46,852 nt of DNA from Tolypothrix sp. PCC 7712 (lineage in GTDB: Bacteria > Cyanobacteriota > Cyanobacteriia > Cyanobacteriales > Nostocaceae), in NCBI RefSeq assembly GCF_025860405.1, contig NZ_CP063791.1:1-46852 (forward strand). The letters are read 5' to 3'. The first letter of the stretch is position 1. Each line of letters opens with the position of its first letter. The translations under genes were made by a program, and so were the position numbers. Below are positions 37,201 through 44,876 of this stretch, piece by piece. The notes beneath the pieces are model-generated. The model saw nothing but the letters and a program-made list of their open reading frames with translations. It was not told the origin of the DNA and did no database searches.

Positions 37201-38487
37201 TGCCACGGCTTGCTGGTAGAATTCCTCTAACAACCTGGGTAAGTGTTTTTTGGCTCTGTCGGCATCTACCCAGTAATGGCACAGAGCGAAAAACAGGGTT
37301 TCTAGGCTGTTGTGTTCTTCAGGGAATAGAATGCGGTTGCTGATGATGAATTCTTTTTGAGCGATGTCGCCTAATTGGACTTGCAGCAAGATTTTCAACT
37401 GTGCATAAATCGACCTCAGCCAATGGTCTGACTGACGTGCCAGCAGACTGGTGTAATCGAGTGCTTCTTGGAGACTGTCCCGCGAACCATCTTTGATTAG
37501 TGCCAAGATAAAAAACAAGCCGCCCATAGTGCTAAAATACACTTGACGCTTGCCTGTGGCTTTTTTGAGGGATTTGAGACCAGCAGTGTAATCTGCGATC
37601 GCTTGCTGATTATCACCGAGTAAAAAATTCAACCAACCCTTGTATACTGCGGCTTCCGCTTGATAATCCTCAGATATGCACTCCAAACTCTGTTGTGCTT
37701 CTTGGATACAACCCCGCAGTAGTAGTTGTTCTGTCAAAATCAGGTGCAAGTAATCTGAGGAATGTTCGCCTCCTGTAGCGCATTCTTCTTGCAGTAAGGT
37801 AAAGGTTTCATCAGCAGGAGAACATAAGAGCGCGGCGTTGATGAGGATGATGGATATGCAGTTGTCATACAATTCTGGTGGCAGGGTGCGAAACCAATCG
37901 GCATCGAATGGGTTAGTGCAAATCTGCTCGAAGATATTTTCTATAGATATCTTGTCTTTGCTGTTATTGTATCTGTTGTAATCTTCAATCTGTTTGTTAA
38001 TGAAACTCAGGTTGTGGCTGTAAAGACCAATGCGGACTTCCCTGATAAATTGGCTTTCCCTTTGGAAATACACTGGCCCATCTTGCCAACGAGCTTTTAC
38101 TCCTAACTTGTTATGCACTGCTTTGACCATGTATTCAAAACAGCCGGCTTTTACTGCCGAACGAGTAGCAATCTCTACCAATAACGGATGGCATTGAGGC
38201 CCTTGACCGTGTTCTTGAACCAGCAAGCCTGCTGCTAGCAATCCATCGATATAGGGCTTTAATGTAGGGTTAGTGAAAGACTTATAATTTTTATCGCGCG
38301 CACCGATGTAATTGAAACATTCCAAGAACGAAGTTCTGTTGATCGGTTCGTAAATTACCGAGAACAGTTGGACAATCTTTTCTTCTAGTGGTGGTAGCTG
38401 ACGGTACGCTTGGGCGAGTTGGGTTTGTAGTTCTTGGTGATCAGCCTCAGAATCGTTCATGGTAATCATCGGGCGCGTTACATCCAA
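34243..38487 (-). CDS. SNF2-family helicase, about 1,414 residues
   Basis: A Swi2/Snf2-type DNA translocase that remodels protein-DNA complexes. The ATPase part occupies the C-terminal third. Motif I is DQMGLGKTVQALAVI (near 983), the Walker B DEAQ near 1,078, TGTPIENHLGELWNLFRF next, and motif VI DRAHRIGQQRPVTIYR near 1,360. The N-terminal ~450 residues hold HTH-like and TPR-like helices, among them SAVKAGCFEYMVKAVHNKL and WLNFLLGDNQQAIADYTAGLKSL. A beta-rich middle covers about 500-700. Bacterial relatives are RapA/HepA-like proteins and the SNF2 subunits of phage-defence systems. No methylase or nuclease partner lies next to it, so I leave its role open. It appears full length and monocistronic. 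Confidence 0.85.
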   Translation of the reverse strand: MDVTRPMITMNDSEADHQELQTQLAQAYRQLPPLEEKIVQLFSVIYEPINRTSFLECFNYIGARDKNYKSFTNPTLKPYIDGLLAAGLLVQEHGQGPQCHPLLVEIATRSAVKAGCFEYMVKAVHNKLGVKARWQDGPVYFQRESQFIREVRIGLYSHNLSFINKQIEDYNRYNNSKDKISIENIFEQICTNPFDADWFRTLPPELYDNCISIILINAALLCSPADETFTLLQEECATGGEHSSDYLHLILTEQLLLRGCIQEAQQSLECISEDYQAEAAVYKGWLNFLLGDNQQAIADYTAGLKSLKKATGKRQVYFSTMGGLFFILALIKDGSRDSLQEALDYTSLLARQSDHWLRSIYAQLKILLQVQLGDIAQKEFIISNRILFPEEHNSLETLFFALCHYWVDADRAKKHLPRLLEEFYQQAVASGYHWLAMESAELLSRLKPNSSYETQAEILREDIGIDSIVDVMQPQEPWEMCLNALANLQKEPPAPVKAQTELRLAWFITFYPSKCILQPREQKVNAKGEWSKGRPIAIKRLSGNLGELDYLTSQDLRVCGCIETFTSYDYGYRGKVEYTFSAKAISALIGHPLVFWEDAPTTRVEIVKGEPELIVKKGKRDRLTLEFSPKLEPSQNIFTIKETPTRIKVIEITAEHRRIAEIIGKENRLLVPATAEKQVLAAINAVSGIVTVHSDIGGGLEGAEEVPAQTIPHIHLLPANAGLKVSLLSRPFAQGGPYYRPGTGGETVIAEIEGKRLQTRRNLQEEKQLANAAINACPTLTQAEEQDREWLLEDPEDCLELLLELQALGDTVVLEWPEGEKLRVKHQADLKDFQMSIQRQQDWFAATGELKLDKDLVLDMQQLLELLDKTPSRFIPLGDGQFLALTQAFRKRLDELRSFSEKHSKGIRFHPLATLGLEDFVDEVGKVKADKHWKAHIQRLKEVQSLQPELPSTFQAELRDYQMEGFNWMARLAHWGVGACLADQMGLGKTVQALAVILIRAHEGPTLIIAPTSVCMNWVSEAQKFAPTLNIVQFGGANRQNLLSALQPFDMLVCSYGLLQQEEVSQMLSQVQWQTIVLDEAQAIKNMTTKRSQAAMNLKGSFKLITTGTPIENHLGELWNLFRFINPGLLGSFESFNQRFAIPIEKFQDKLVRNKLKKLIQPFLLRRLKNQVLEELPSRTEILLHVELSREEMAFYEALRREAISKLTDSDATAGHKHLQVLAEIMRLRRACCNPSLVMPDTELSSAKLQLFAEVLGDLLENRHKALVFSQFVDHLHIIRNYLDKQGINYQYLDGSTPAPERKKRVDAFQAGSGDVFLISLKAGGTGLNLTAADYVIHMDPWWNPAVEDQASDRAHRIGQQRPVTIYRLVAKDTIEDKIVDLHHHKRDLADSLLEGTDISGKISTEALLELIGV

Positions 38488-38791
38488 TCATGAGAAATTT
38501 TCGTACCGTTAGAGTATTTTACATCTATAACGTACTAGTTGTTCTTAGGCGATCGCGCTTCACGCTGCCTGCATCACCCCACTTTTTAAGCTAGACATTT
38601 TCGGGAAAGCCGTACCCAATAATTCGTATTGTTACTACCTTTTATTTAGTCAAATTTTAGGTGCGGTAATCCTGAATTTTATAAGTGAGATTAACCGTAT
38701 TTTCAGTCATTGTATTTCGCCATATTCTAATAATCAAAGCAATGATAAATCCTGAAGTAAGTAAATAAAAAATTACAAATTGGAGAGAGTT

Positions 38792-39226
38792 ATGGTATTA
38801 GTACGCTACAACCCCTGGCAAGAATTGAACGCACTGCAACGTCAAATCGACTCCTTATTTGAAGATTTCCCAGCACCCACTTTGGCTAGAGCTATAGCAG
38901 CCGAACTGCACGAAACCGAAGAAGCCATACACCTGAAGCTGGAACTGCCTGGAATCGAGGCTAAGGATGTAGATATCGAAGTCGCCGAGAATGCAGTGAA
39001 AGTGGTTGCCGAACGTAAAGAAGAAACTAAAACCGACAATAATGGTAAAACAAGAAGTGAATTTTACTACGGCAAGTTCCAACGAGTAATTCCCCTGACT
39101 GCTCGCATTCAAAATACCAACGTCAAGGCAGAATATAAAGACGGTATTTTGAATTTGACTCTACCTAAAACCGAGCAAGAAAAAAATAAAATCGTCAAAA
39201 TTAACCTTGGAGAAGCTGCGGCATAG
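38792..39226 (+). CDS. Small heat-shock protein, Hsp20 family
   Basis: A 144-residue alpha-crystallin-domain chaperone that holds unfolding proteins. The N-terminal arm MVLVRYNPWQELNALQRQIDSLFEDF is typical. The core runs from about 35 to 135: HETEEAIHLKLELPGIEAKDVDIEVAENAVKVVAERKEE, then YGKFQRVIPLTARI and AEYKDGILNLTLPK. A terminal I-x-I-like VKIN ends the domain. ATG 38792, with GGAGAG just upstream, is preferred over the TTG at 38780. An insertion sequence lies 36 bases after the stop and may cut off transcription beyond it. Plasmid-borne Hsp20 genes are common in cyanobacteria. Confidence 0.95.
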   Translation: MVLVRYNPWQELNALQRQIDSLFEDFPAPTLARAIAAELHETEEAIHLKLELPGIEAKDVDIEVAENAVKVVAERKEETKTDNNGKTRSEFYYGKFQRVIPLTARIQNTNVKAEYKDGILNLTLPKTEQEKNKIVKINLGEAAA

Positions 39227-39344
39227 AGTTGATATCAGTCAACAGATATTCAACTAATAGTGGGTGAACGAAAAAAAGTGTGGGAGAGGAGTTAGCGGAC
39301 AAATTCCGCTAACATATCTGAGATGCCATAAAACCAAACTTCCC

Positions 39345-40637
39345 ATGAACAACCACCAATCAATTCTGTCTCACATCAATGACACACTCCAGGACTTACC
39401 GGAGTGTCACCATTTAGAAGAATTTGTGGGCGAATTTTACAATATGTGGCTAAAATTAGGGAACTTTGTGCAACAAAGCTTATTCCAAGCCTTAATTGAA
39501 GAAAAAGAAGCCGAATACTCACATCCGAGAACTAAACGAGAAAAAAGATATTACACTCCATTAGGTGAAATGGTTGTTGTACGTAGAGCTTATGAGACAA
39601 CAGATGGTATTAAAGTCAAAGTTGATGAAGAGTTAGGACTACCAAAAGATAAATGGCTACCAATGGTATTAGAATTAGCCTGTGCCTTGGGAGTTAGTAG
39701 TGAATTTCCAAATTCTCACTCCTTGTTTCAAAAATGGACAAGACTAGATTTGACACAAAAAACCTTAGCTAATCAAGTAGAAAAGACAGGAAATCAACTA
39801 CAAACACAAGAGTTTCAGGTTCGATGTGAGCAAGACACTTCTTCACAGTTTGGAATTCCCAATCAAGAGCAGGAACCACCAGATTTATTATATGTGGGAG
39901 TTGATGGAGTCATGACTCCCTTGAATCAAAAACAAGGATATAAAGAAGCAAAAGTTGGTGTAATTTTCTGGAGTAAAGACCATCAAAAAGTTGGTAAAAA
40001 AAGAGGTGTTATACGTACTCGGGAATATGTAGCTACTTTAAAATCTCGACCAGAATTTACTCAGAGAGTATCCCAGTTATATAATCAAGTAGCAGGTACA
40101 AAACCCACAAAAACCGTAGTAATTGGTGATGGCGCACATTGGATTTGGTCGATGGCATCAGAACAATTTCCAGGTTCGGTGGAAATTCTCGACTTTTTTC
40201 ATCTCTCGGAATATGTGTGGGCAGTAGCGAAAGCAGCGTATCCAAATAACGAAGACTATCAATTGGATTGGGTAAAAACTCAACAACAATTACTAAAAAA
40301 ATCACAATGGAATACAGTAATTGAAAATTGTCATCAATTCCCCAAAAAGAAGAAAGATTTAAAGGGAGCTATTACCGATTTAGAGCGTTATTTAACTAAT
40401 AATCAGAGTCGGATTGATTATCACTCTTATTTAAAAGCTGGTTTAATGATTGGTTCGGGAGTGGTTGAAAGCTCCAATCGGCGTGTGGTTACACAAAGAT
40501 TAAAACAAGCGGGAATGCATTGGTCTTTATTTGGAGCTGAAGGAGTTATGGCATTAAGGGCAGCATATTTAAGTAATTCAACTCGATGGTCAAATTTTTG
40601 GTCATCCAAATCTTACAATTACAGTCAGGTAGCGTAA
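39345..40637 (+). CDS. ISKra4-family DDE transposase
   Basis: The 430-residue transposase carries out cut-and-paste or copy-out steps through an RNase H-fold DDE site. Candidate catalytic residues are D187 (VGVDGVMTPL), D262 (VVIGDGAHWIW) and E375 (GSGVVESSNRR). LDFFHLSEYVW and HWSLFGAEGVMALRA are typical of the family. ATG 39345 is preferred: the longer frame starts with a GTG at 39264 inside the left inverted repeat. No internal stop or frameshift is seen, so it is probably active. The gene for the 138-residue product follows after 15 bases. Confidence 0.9.
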   Translation: MNNHQSILSHINDTLQDLPECHHLEEFVGEFYNMWLKLGNFVQQSLFQALIEEKEAEYSHPRTKREKRYYTPLGEMVVVRRAYETTDGIKVKVDEELGLPKDKWLPMVLELACALGVSSEFPNSHSLFQKWTRLDLTQKTLANQVEKTGNQLQTQEFQVRCEQDTSSQFGIPNQEQEPPDLLYVGVDGVMTPLNQKQGYKEAKVGVIFWSKDHQKVGKKRGVIRTREYVATLKSRPEFTQRVSQLYNQVAGTKPTKTVVIGDGAHWIWSMASEQFPGSVEILDFFHLSEYVWAVAKAAYPNNEDYQLDWVKTQQQLLKKSQWNTVIENCHQFPKKKKDLKGAITDLERYLTNNQSRIDYHSYLKAGLMIGSGVVESSNRRVVTQRLKQAGMHWSLFGAEGVMALRAAYLSNSTRWSNFWSSKSYNYSQVA

Positions 40638-40652
40638 AGTTTACGATAAAAC

Positions 40653-41069
40653 TTGTCCTTTGAAGTTAGTACTTACATAGTGGTCAAAACAAGAGAACAG
40701 AATCTTTCAGATTTAGCACATAGAATAGAACAATTACAAGCCAAAAGAGAAGAAATCAACCAAGAAATCTCTACTCTTCTTAAGAGTGATGTAGCTGCTA
40801 ATAGTTGTTGGATTGTTCGTTACCGCGCCAAAGGTAAGGGTGGCGCTTATTGGTATTACAAGTGGCAATCAGGAGAACCTATCTTTGTTACCAAAAATGG
40901 TAGCAAAAGTTGTCATCAATATATTGGTAAAGCAGGTAGTCCTGCTTTTTTAAAGGCAGTTGAGATGATGAAAAATCGGACAAAAATCGAAGCGTTAAAC
41001 CAGGTGCTTCATACATTAGAACTAGGACTCAATGACCTAGTTGAAGAAGCGGCAAGATTTCAAAAATAA
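40653..41069 (+). CDS. Second reading frame of the insertion sequence, 138 residues
   Basis: A passenger or accessory protein that lies within the element. A charged coiled-coil start (DLAHRIEQLQAKREEINQEISTLL) leads to a basic segment with CWIVRYRAKGKGGAYWYYKWQ, then SCHQYIGKAGSPAF and a helix EALNQVLHTLELG. The middle pattern could bind nucleic acid. The TTG start at 40653 gives the full frame; GTG 40680 is an alternative. Being inside the inverted repeats and right after the transposase, it moves with the element; its function is unknown. Confidence 0.65.
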   Translation: MSFEVSTYIVVKTREQNLSDLAHRIEQLQAKREEINQEISTLLKSDVAANSCWIVRYRAKGKGGAYWYYKWQSGEPIFVTKNGSKSCHQYIGKAGSPAFLKAVEMMKNRTKIEALNQVLHTLELGLNDLVEEAARFQK

Positions 41070-41325
41070 TTCATACTCTCATAAGAGTTAACATCTATAT
41101 GAGTCAGAGCTTAGTTAGCGTATGATGTACGCTAACTAAGCTCTTCCCCACACCTTTTTTCGTTCACCCACTAATAGTGTGACATGATGTTAAACCTGGT
41201 TGAAATTTATCAACCAGGTATTTTATTTTAATAAATACTTGTTAAATTGCTTTAGTTGGAATAAAAAGTGCGATTGGAAGTTCGGCTAATTCGAGGTCAA
41301 GATAACGCAATAGCAGAATAAGTTC

Positions 41326-41826
41326 ATGAGCGAACAATTTGCCAGTCCGATGGATTTGCTGTTTGATGAAGAATCGTTGCTTTTGGGGATCGAAGCTGAG
41401 GATGCGGTAGGAGGTAACATCGGTGCTGGTTTAGACTGGGGTTCTGCCATCGGTCAACTAATGCTCAACCCCGGATTGTTCACTCGCCTAACTACTTTAC
41501 GGGTTTCGCTTAACCGGGAAGTGCGATCGCTACTCAACGATTGGAATTTGGGAACTGCGACTTCTGTTGCAACTTCTACAGCACGGGAGCGCCTGCTCCA
41601 AAAGTTGAGAATGCCCACCCCTCAAGTACGAGAACGCATCGAGGCTATTTTACTGAGGGATGAACTTTATGGCGAAGAGTTTATTTCCAACCGACAGGTG
41701 CTGCGCGAACTAATTCTTGTAATGCTGACACAAGAAGATTGGGAAACTATAGCAGCAGTTGCGGCAGATTCATTGAAAGTGCAAATTATGCACCAAGCCT
41801 CGGCTCTGGAAAATCTCGGCGAATAA
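41326..41826 (+). CDS. Hypothetical protein, 166 residues
   Basis: The family is not recognised. The acidic N-terminal half contains MDLLFDEESLLLGIEAEDAVGGNIGAGLDWG. The remainder is helical (LFTRLTTLRVSLNREVRSLLNDW, RERLLQKLRMP, QVRERIEAILLRDELYGEEF) and ends in a helical tail. No membrane segment is seen. The ATG at 41326 is convincing. The gene is downstream of the insertion sequence and convergent with the DUF4351 remnant at 41830, with its stop three bases from it. Confidence 0.5.
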   Translation: MSEQFASPMDLLFDEESLLLGIEAEDAVGGNIGAGLDWGSAIGQLMLNPGLFTRLTTLRVSLNREVRSLLNDWNLGTATSVATSTARERLLQKLRMPTPQVRERIEAILLRDELYGEEFISNRQVLRELILVMLTQEDWETIAAVAADSLKVQIMHQASALENLGE

Positions 41827-42411
41827 ATATCAAGATTGTCCACCAAATCTAGCAATCAATTCCTCCCGTGACAATTGCATGAGTAATGGCGTAAATTCTT
41901 GTGGTGGTAAGGCTAATAATAATTCAATAATTGCGCTTAATTCTTTATCTAATGAACCAAAGCGAACTTGTAATAAGTTTTCGACAACAAGACGTTCTCC
42001 TTCCAGTTTGGCTTGTTCTCGGTCTTGTTGATACAGTGGTTCTAGCCGCATAATTAACTCCCTATCATCATGTAGCTGGAGTTTAATTTACCTTAATTTA
42101 TAGCATAAAAAGCCGGAGATATTATCCCCGATATGGTTTATTATGAATTGACAATGGGATATAACTGATAAATAAAATATCAAGATTGTCTGCCAAATCT
42201 AGCAATTAATTCCTCCCGTGACAACTGCATGAGTAATGGAGTAAACTCTTGTGGTGGTAAGGCTAATAATGGTTCAATAATTGCTTGAAGATTGTTATCT
42301 AATGAACCAAAACGAACTTGTAATAAGTTTTCCACTACAAGGCGTTCTCCTTCCAGTTTGGCTTGTTCCCGGTCTTGCTGGTAAAGTGGTTCTAGCCGCA
42401 TGATTAACTCC
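41823..42411 (-). repeat. Tandem duplication of the DUF4351 3' end
   Basis: About 235 bases at 41823-42057 and 42177-42411 are close copies, roughly 90% identical by eye. Shared long stretches include the region of AACTTGTAATAAGTTTTC and GCGTTCTCCTTCCAGTTTGG-type sequence. The copies are separated by about 120 unrelated bases. Confidence 0.85.
41830..42051 (-). pseudogene. Truncated copy of the DUF4351 gene
   Basis: The 73-residue frame equals the C-terminal part of the neighbour at 42180-43058: MRLEPLYQQDREQAKLEGERLVVENLLQVRFGSLD in both, then SAIIELLLALPPQEFTPLLMQLSREELIARFG. Only this tail is present, and it lacks the nuclease-like region, so I treat it as a remnant from a partial tandem duplication, although the frame is still open. 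Confidence 0.7.
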
Positions 42412-43058
42412 CTATCATCTTCTTCTAAATTTTGATTTACTCTCAAATTCTGGCGCAGGTTGTAAACTAATTCTAGCGTCGCTTTCTGGAATGGATGATT
42501 TGATGGTAGTGCTTTTAACTCATTAATTGCCTGCTCTTGTACCCTTCCTCTACCCAGGATTCTCAGCCATAGTGTTTCTAGGGTTTGTGGTAACTGATGG
42601 ATGGCTACAATGGCTGTCCGTAAATAGTCTGCCATGAAATGTACTCCAGGCAACCAATCTTCACCTTGAACTGCACGAAATCCTGACAACAGCGTCGTGG
42701 ATGCTGTGGGGGTGAGAATCCATAATTTGGGAATTTCTAATTCTTGAATGGGAGTTTGATTTTTATTAGCTTCTCGTTGTAATGCACCCCTAACTTCTAA
42801 TAATTTCAACAGACAATCACAAATTTCTTCTTTAGATGCCGCATTGCGGAATGGCTCAAAGATAGCAGGATTAGTCGCAAACTTTCCTAATAAACCTAAT
42901 GTTGCTAAATCGGTAGTTTGTTGTGCTGCTGGAGAAAAGAAAACATCAATTTCTCGCACTTCTCCTGCTACACGACTGGGGGCTTGTACTTCTCCATAAG
43001 GTTTTAGTAATTCTTCCAGATAATCCTTGGCGAATTGGTCATGAATAAATCGAGTCAT
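42180..43058 (-). CDS. DUF4351 protein of the PDDEXK / Rpn-like group
   Basis: The 292-residue protein starts MTRFIHDQFAKDYLEELLKPYGE, followed by GEVREIDVFFSP (about 34-45), whose acidic residue could belong to a PD-(D/E)XK site. A helical region spans 60-200. The C-terminal DUF4351 module (LLQVRFGSLDNNLQAIIEPLL to REELIARFG, about 240-290) binds it to the family. Such genes are extremely common in cyanobacteria, often as part of transposon-like or recombination-promoting nuclease families. The reading as a nuclease is tentative. A truncated copy of its tail lies downstream. Confidence 0.75.
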   Translation of the reverse strand: MTRFIHDQFAKDYLEELLKPYGEVQAPSRVAGEVREIDVFFSPAAQQTTDLATLGLLGKFATNPAIFEPFRNAASKEEICDCLLKLLEVRGALQREANKNQTPIQELEIPKLWILTPTASTTLLSGFRAVQGEDWLPGVHFMADYLRTAIVAIHQLPQTLETLWLRILGRGRVQEQAINELKALPSNHPFQKATLELVYNLRQNLRVNQNLEEDDRELIMRLEPLYQQDREQAKLEGERLVVENLLQVRFGSLDNNLQAIIEPLLALPPQEFTPLLMQLSREELIARFGRQS

Positions 43059-43266
43059 TCAATTTGATTTATTGGGAATGATTGGAAATAATTAATAATA
43101 TTTTATCTGTTTTTACAACTATAATAATTATAATTTGTTATTATGCTGTCATATCTAATCAGTGTTATTAGTAATTGTCTTGAGATGTGATAATCGTACT
43201 CAATAATTATCTAGAATATAATTTTGAGGATTTTTGAGAATAAATTATATTGTTTTATATATTCCC

Positions 43267-43932
43267 ATGAAACAGAAAAATACCCAGGCAGCGATCGCCA
43301 CCAAAATTAAAAAGTGGGTTGAAGCGGCTAAACAACTCCGCACCGAGAATATTATATTTGCGCTACCTATCACCCGATTAACCAGCATCAAAAGCCTTTG
43401 TCAGGATGAAGTTGCAGCCGAACAATTTGCTCTCTACCTCGCAAAAGTGGTACGAAGGCAAACAGAAGATGATTCCTGTCCCAGTAATCTCAGTCCCTCT
43501 GAATGGGAAATTCACAAAACCATAATTGCCGATGCCATTGCAGAGATGGAACGCTACCTAGAAACTCCCACTTATGAAGGAAAGCAATCTCTACAGAAGT
43601 TATTGAGGCAAATTGATGAGTTGCAGGGAGATGATTTCCGCAATGTTCATTGGACTACTGTACATTTTGTCAAGAGTGGTTATCTGCTCAAACTAGATTA
43701 TGCTATTCGCTGTTTTGTTGAACGGGATTTTCCCTACTATGCTTATAAATTAGCTAGAGAATATACAGAATCTTATGAGCCTCGATATGGTTCGGGTTTA
43801 ATTCCTGAATCTGCTCCAAAGCTGCTGGAAATTGCTGAGTTTTGGTGTCATTATTATTTTGGACAAAATTTGGCAGAGAAGTTTCCCAAATTAATGATAA
43901 TGAATCAAGACTCAAATTTAATTAAAGAGTGA
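43267..43932 (+). CDS. Hypothetical protein, 221 residues
   Basis: Not recognised. MKQKNTQAAIATKIKKWVEAAK starts a helical protein. Segments include LPITRLTSIKSLC, AEQFALYLAKVVRRQ and HKTIIADAIAEMERYLETP. A Tyr/Trp-rich C-terminal half includes GDDFRNVHWTTVHFVKSGYLLKLDYAIRCFVERDFPYYAYKLAREYTE. The ATG at 43267 is preferred over the TTG at 43234. The HU-like gene follows after 12 bases, so the two probably form an operon. Confidence 0.55.
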   Translation: MKQKNTQAAIATKIKKWVEAAKQLRTENIIFALPITRLTSIKSLCQDEVAAEQFALYLAKVVRRQTEDDSCPSNLSPSEWEIHKTIIADAIAEMERYLETPTYEGKQSLQKLLRQIDELQGDDFRNVHWTTVHFVKSGYLLKLDYAIRCFVERDFPYYAYKLAREYTESYEPRYGSGLIPESAPKLLEIAEFWCHYYFGQNLAEKFPKLMIMNQDSNLIKE

Positions 43933-43944
43933 ATTGACGTAAAG

Positions 43945-44196
43945 ATGTCTATCGACAAGAAGGAACTGGTACGCCGTGTGTCCCAACGAGTGTGCAAAGA
44001 AACTGGCATTGTGGAAGAAGTCATTGATGCAACGCTTGAAGAAATTTATGAATCCCTCAAACAGGGAGACAGTGTTTCCTTACGGAACTTTGGAACTTTT
44101 TATATAAGAGTAGAACGAGGAAGTTGGGTTTTTAAATTTAATCCCTCTCAACGGTTGCGTAAGTTGTTTGGCTGGTCGTCTACTTACAAGGGGTAA
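43945..44196 (+). CDS. HU/IHF-family DNA-binding protein, short
   Basis: An 83-residue nucleoid-type protein that bends DNA. MSIDKKELVRRVSQRVCKETGIVEEVIDATLEEIYESLKQGDSVSLRNFGTFYIRVERG shows the expected order: two helices, then the beta saddle with NFGTF. The arm and tail differ from HU: after RGSWVFKFNPSQRLRKLFGW the chain ends, without the usual GRNP-type arm and final helix. It could act on plasmid replication or transfer DNA. It lies just after the 43267 gene. Confidence 0.85.
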   Translation: MSIDKKELVRRVSQRVCKETGIVEEVIDATLEEIYESLKQGDSVSLRNFGTFYIRVERGSWVFKFNPSQRLRKLFGWSSTYKG

Positions 44197-44516
44197 TGGT
44201 AGCGAGGCTTTTTGAGCGTGCCAAAACCGTAGCTAAAAGCAACGGCTGCGAAAAGGAATTAAATGAAAGCACTAAGTTGAGTTCTTGAGACACTCAAATC
44301 AAACTCTAAGGAAATGTACTTTCAACTCAACTGTTGCTCTAGGGCTTATTAATTATTTTTCAATTCACAATCATCTTTGTATAATTACTACAAAATTTGT
44401 ATATAAATTGAGTAGAATTTGAACTTGATTTAAGTTATACCATTTATTTGTGAAGATGCGCCTATAGGACTTACCCAAAACTACATAGGTTCTGGGGCAA
44501 TACCCTTTGCTTCTTT

Positions 44517-44560
44517 ACGAGAGGCTGCGCCCTAAGCGTAGCTATGCCGTAGGCTTTACG
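44517..44560 (+). repeat. Dispersed 44-bp repeat, copy 2
   Basis: These bases are identical to 34074-34117. They lie in the 44197-44876 gap, next to the variant GCTAGCGCGAACGGGAAGCCTTCGGC, which belongs to the same repeat family. Upstream, AGTTGAGT and ACTCAACT (44274-44330) form a weak, widely spaced inverted repeat. I see no RNA gene or other feature in the rest of the gap apart from the small broken frame at 44680. Confidence 0.7.
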
Positions 44561-44679
44561 CAACGCTAGCGCGAACGGGAAGCCTTCGGCTACATGAATT
44601 ACCCCTACGTGAATAAAGCGCAGCCTCACATAGAATTGATATTAGGTAATAAATAAAAACATCTAGCTCAATTAGATGC

Positions 44680-44865
44680 TTGGGTTTATTATTTTCTAGG
44701 AGTTGTCGCTATGAAAAATGCCTCCGGCGCATCCTTGCGAACGCAAAACCGAACTACCGCCCCCAAGCATCTGACACCAGCATCGAAGCTGATATCTACC
44801 TGTTTGCCCGATTGCGCCAACTATCGCTCAAACAACGGGTAGAAATGTTCGCCACTTTTTTGTAA
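44680..44865 (+). pseudogene. Small broken gene, 61-residue remnant
   Basis: The TTG-initiated frame ends in SDTSIEADIYLFARLRQLSLKQRVEMFATFL, which looks protein-like. A better start (ATG 44711, after TAGGAG) is in another frame and gives an implausible peptide. A palindromic-repeat fragment (GCCTCCGGCGCATCC) lies between them, so a frame-breaking change is likely. The stop is 11 bases before the next gene. Confidence 0.3.
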
Positions 44866-44876
44866 ATGATAATCTC

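Larger units (their letters stand above)
39262..41169 (+). mobile_element. ISKra4-like insertion sequence, 1,908 bp
   Basis: The element begins with GGG and has 23-bp terminal inverted repeats (39262-39284 and 41147-41169) that differ at one position. It is flanked by an exact 9-bp target duplication, ACTAATAGT, at 39253-39261 and 41170-41178. It encodes a transposase and a second open frame. Subterminal hairpins lie at 39291-39313 and 41110-41140. Perfect ends, target copies and intact frames suggest a recent insertion. It sits between the hsp20 gene and the 166-residue gene without disrupting either. Confidence 0.9.

Noticed and set aside
34243..38487. Reading the SNF2 gene as DrmD of a DISARM system together with the DUF1998 helicase
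   Set aside because: They are about 2 kb apart with a recombinase and another gene between them, there is no DrmC or methylase gene, and the DUF1998 protein is fused in the DruE manner.
39264..39344. Longer transposase start at the GTG in the left inverted repeat
   Set aside because: The extra 27 residues lie over the terminal repeat and a hairpin; the ATG at 39345 gives the normal family start.
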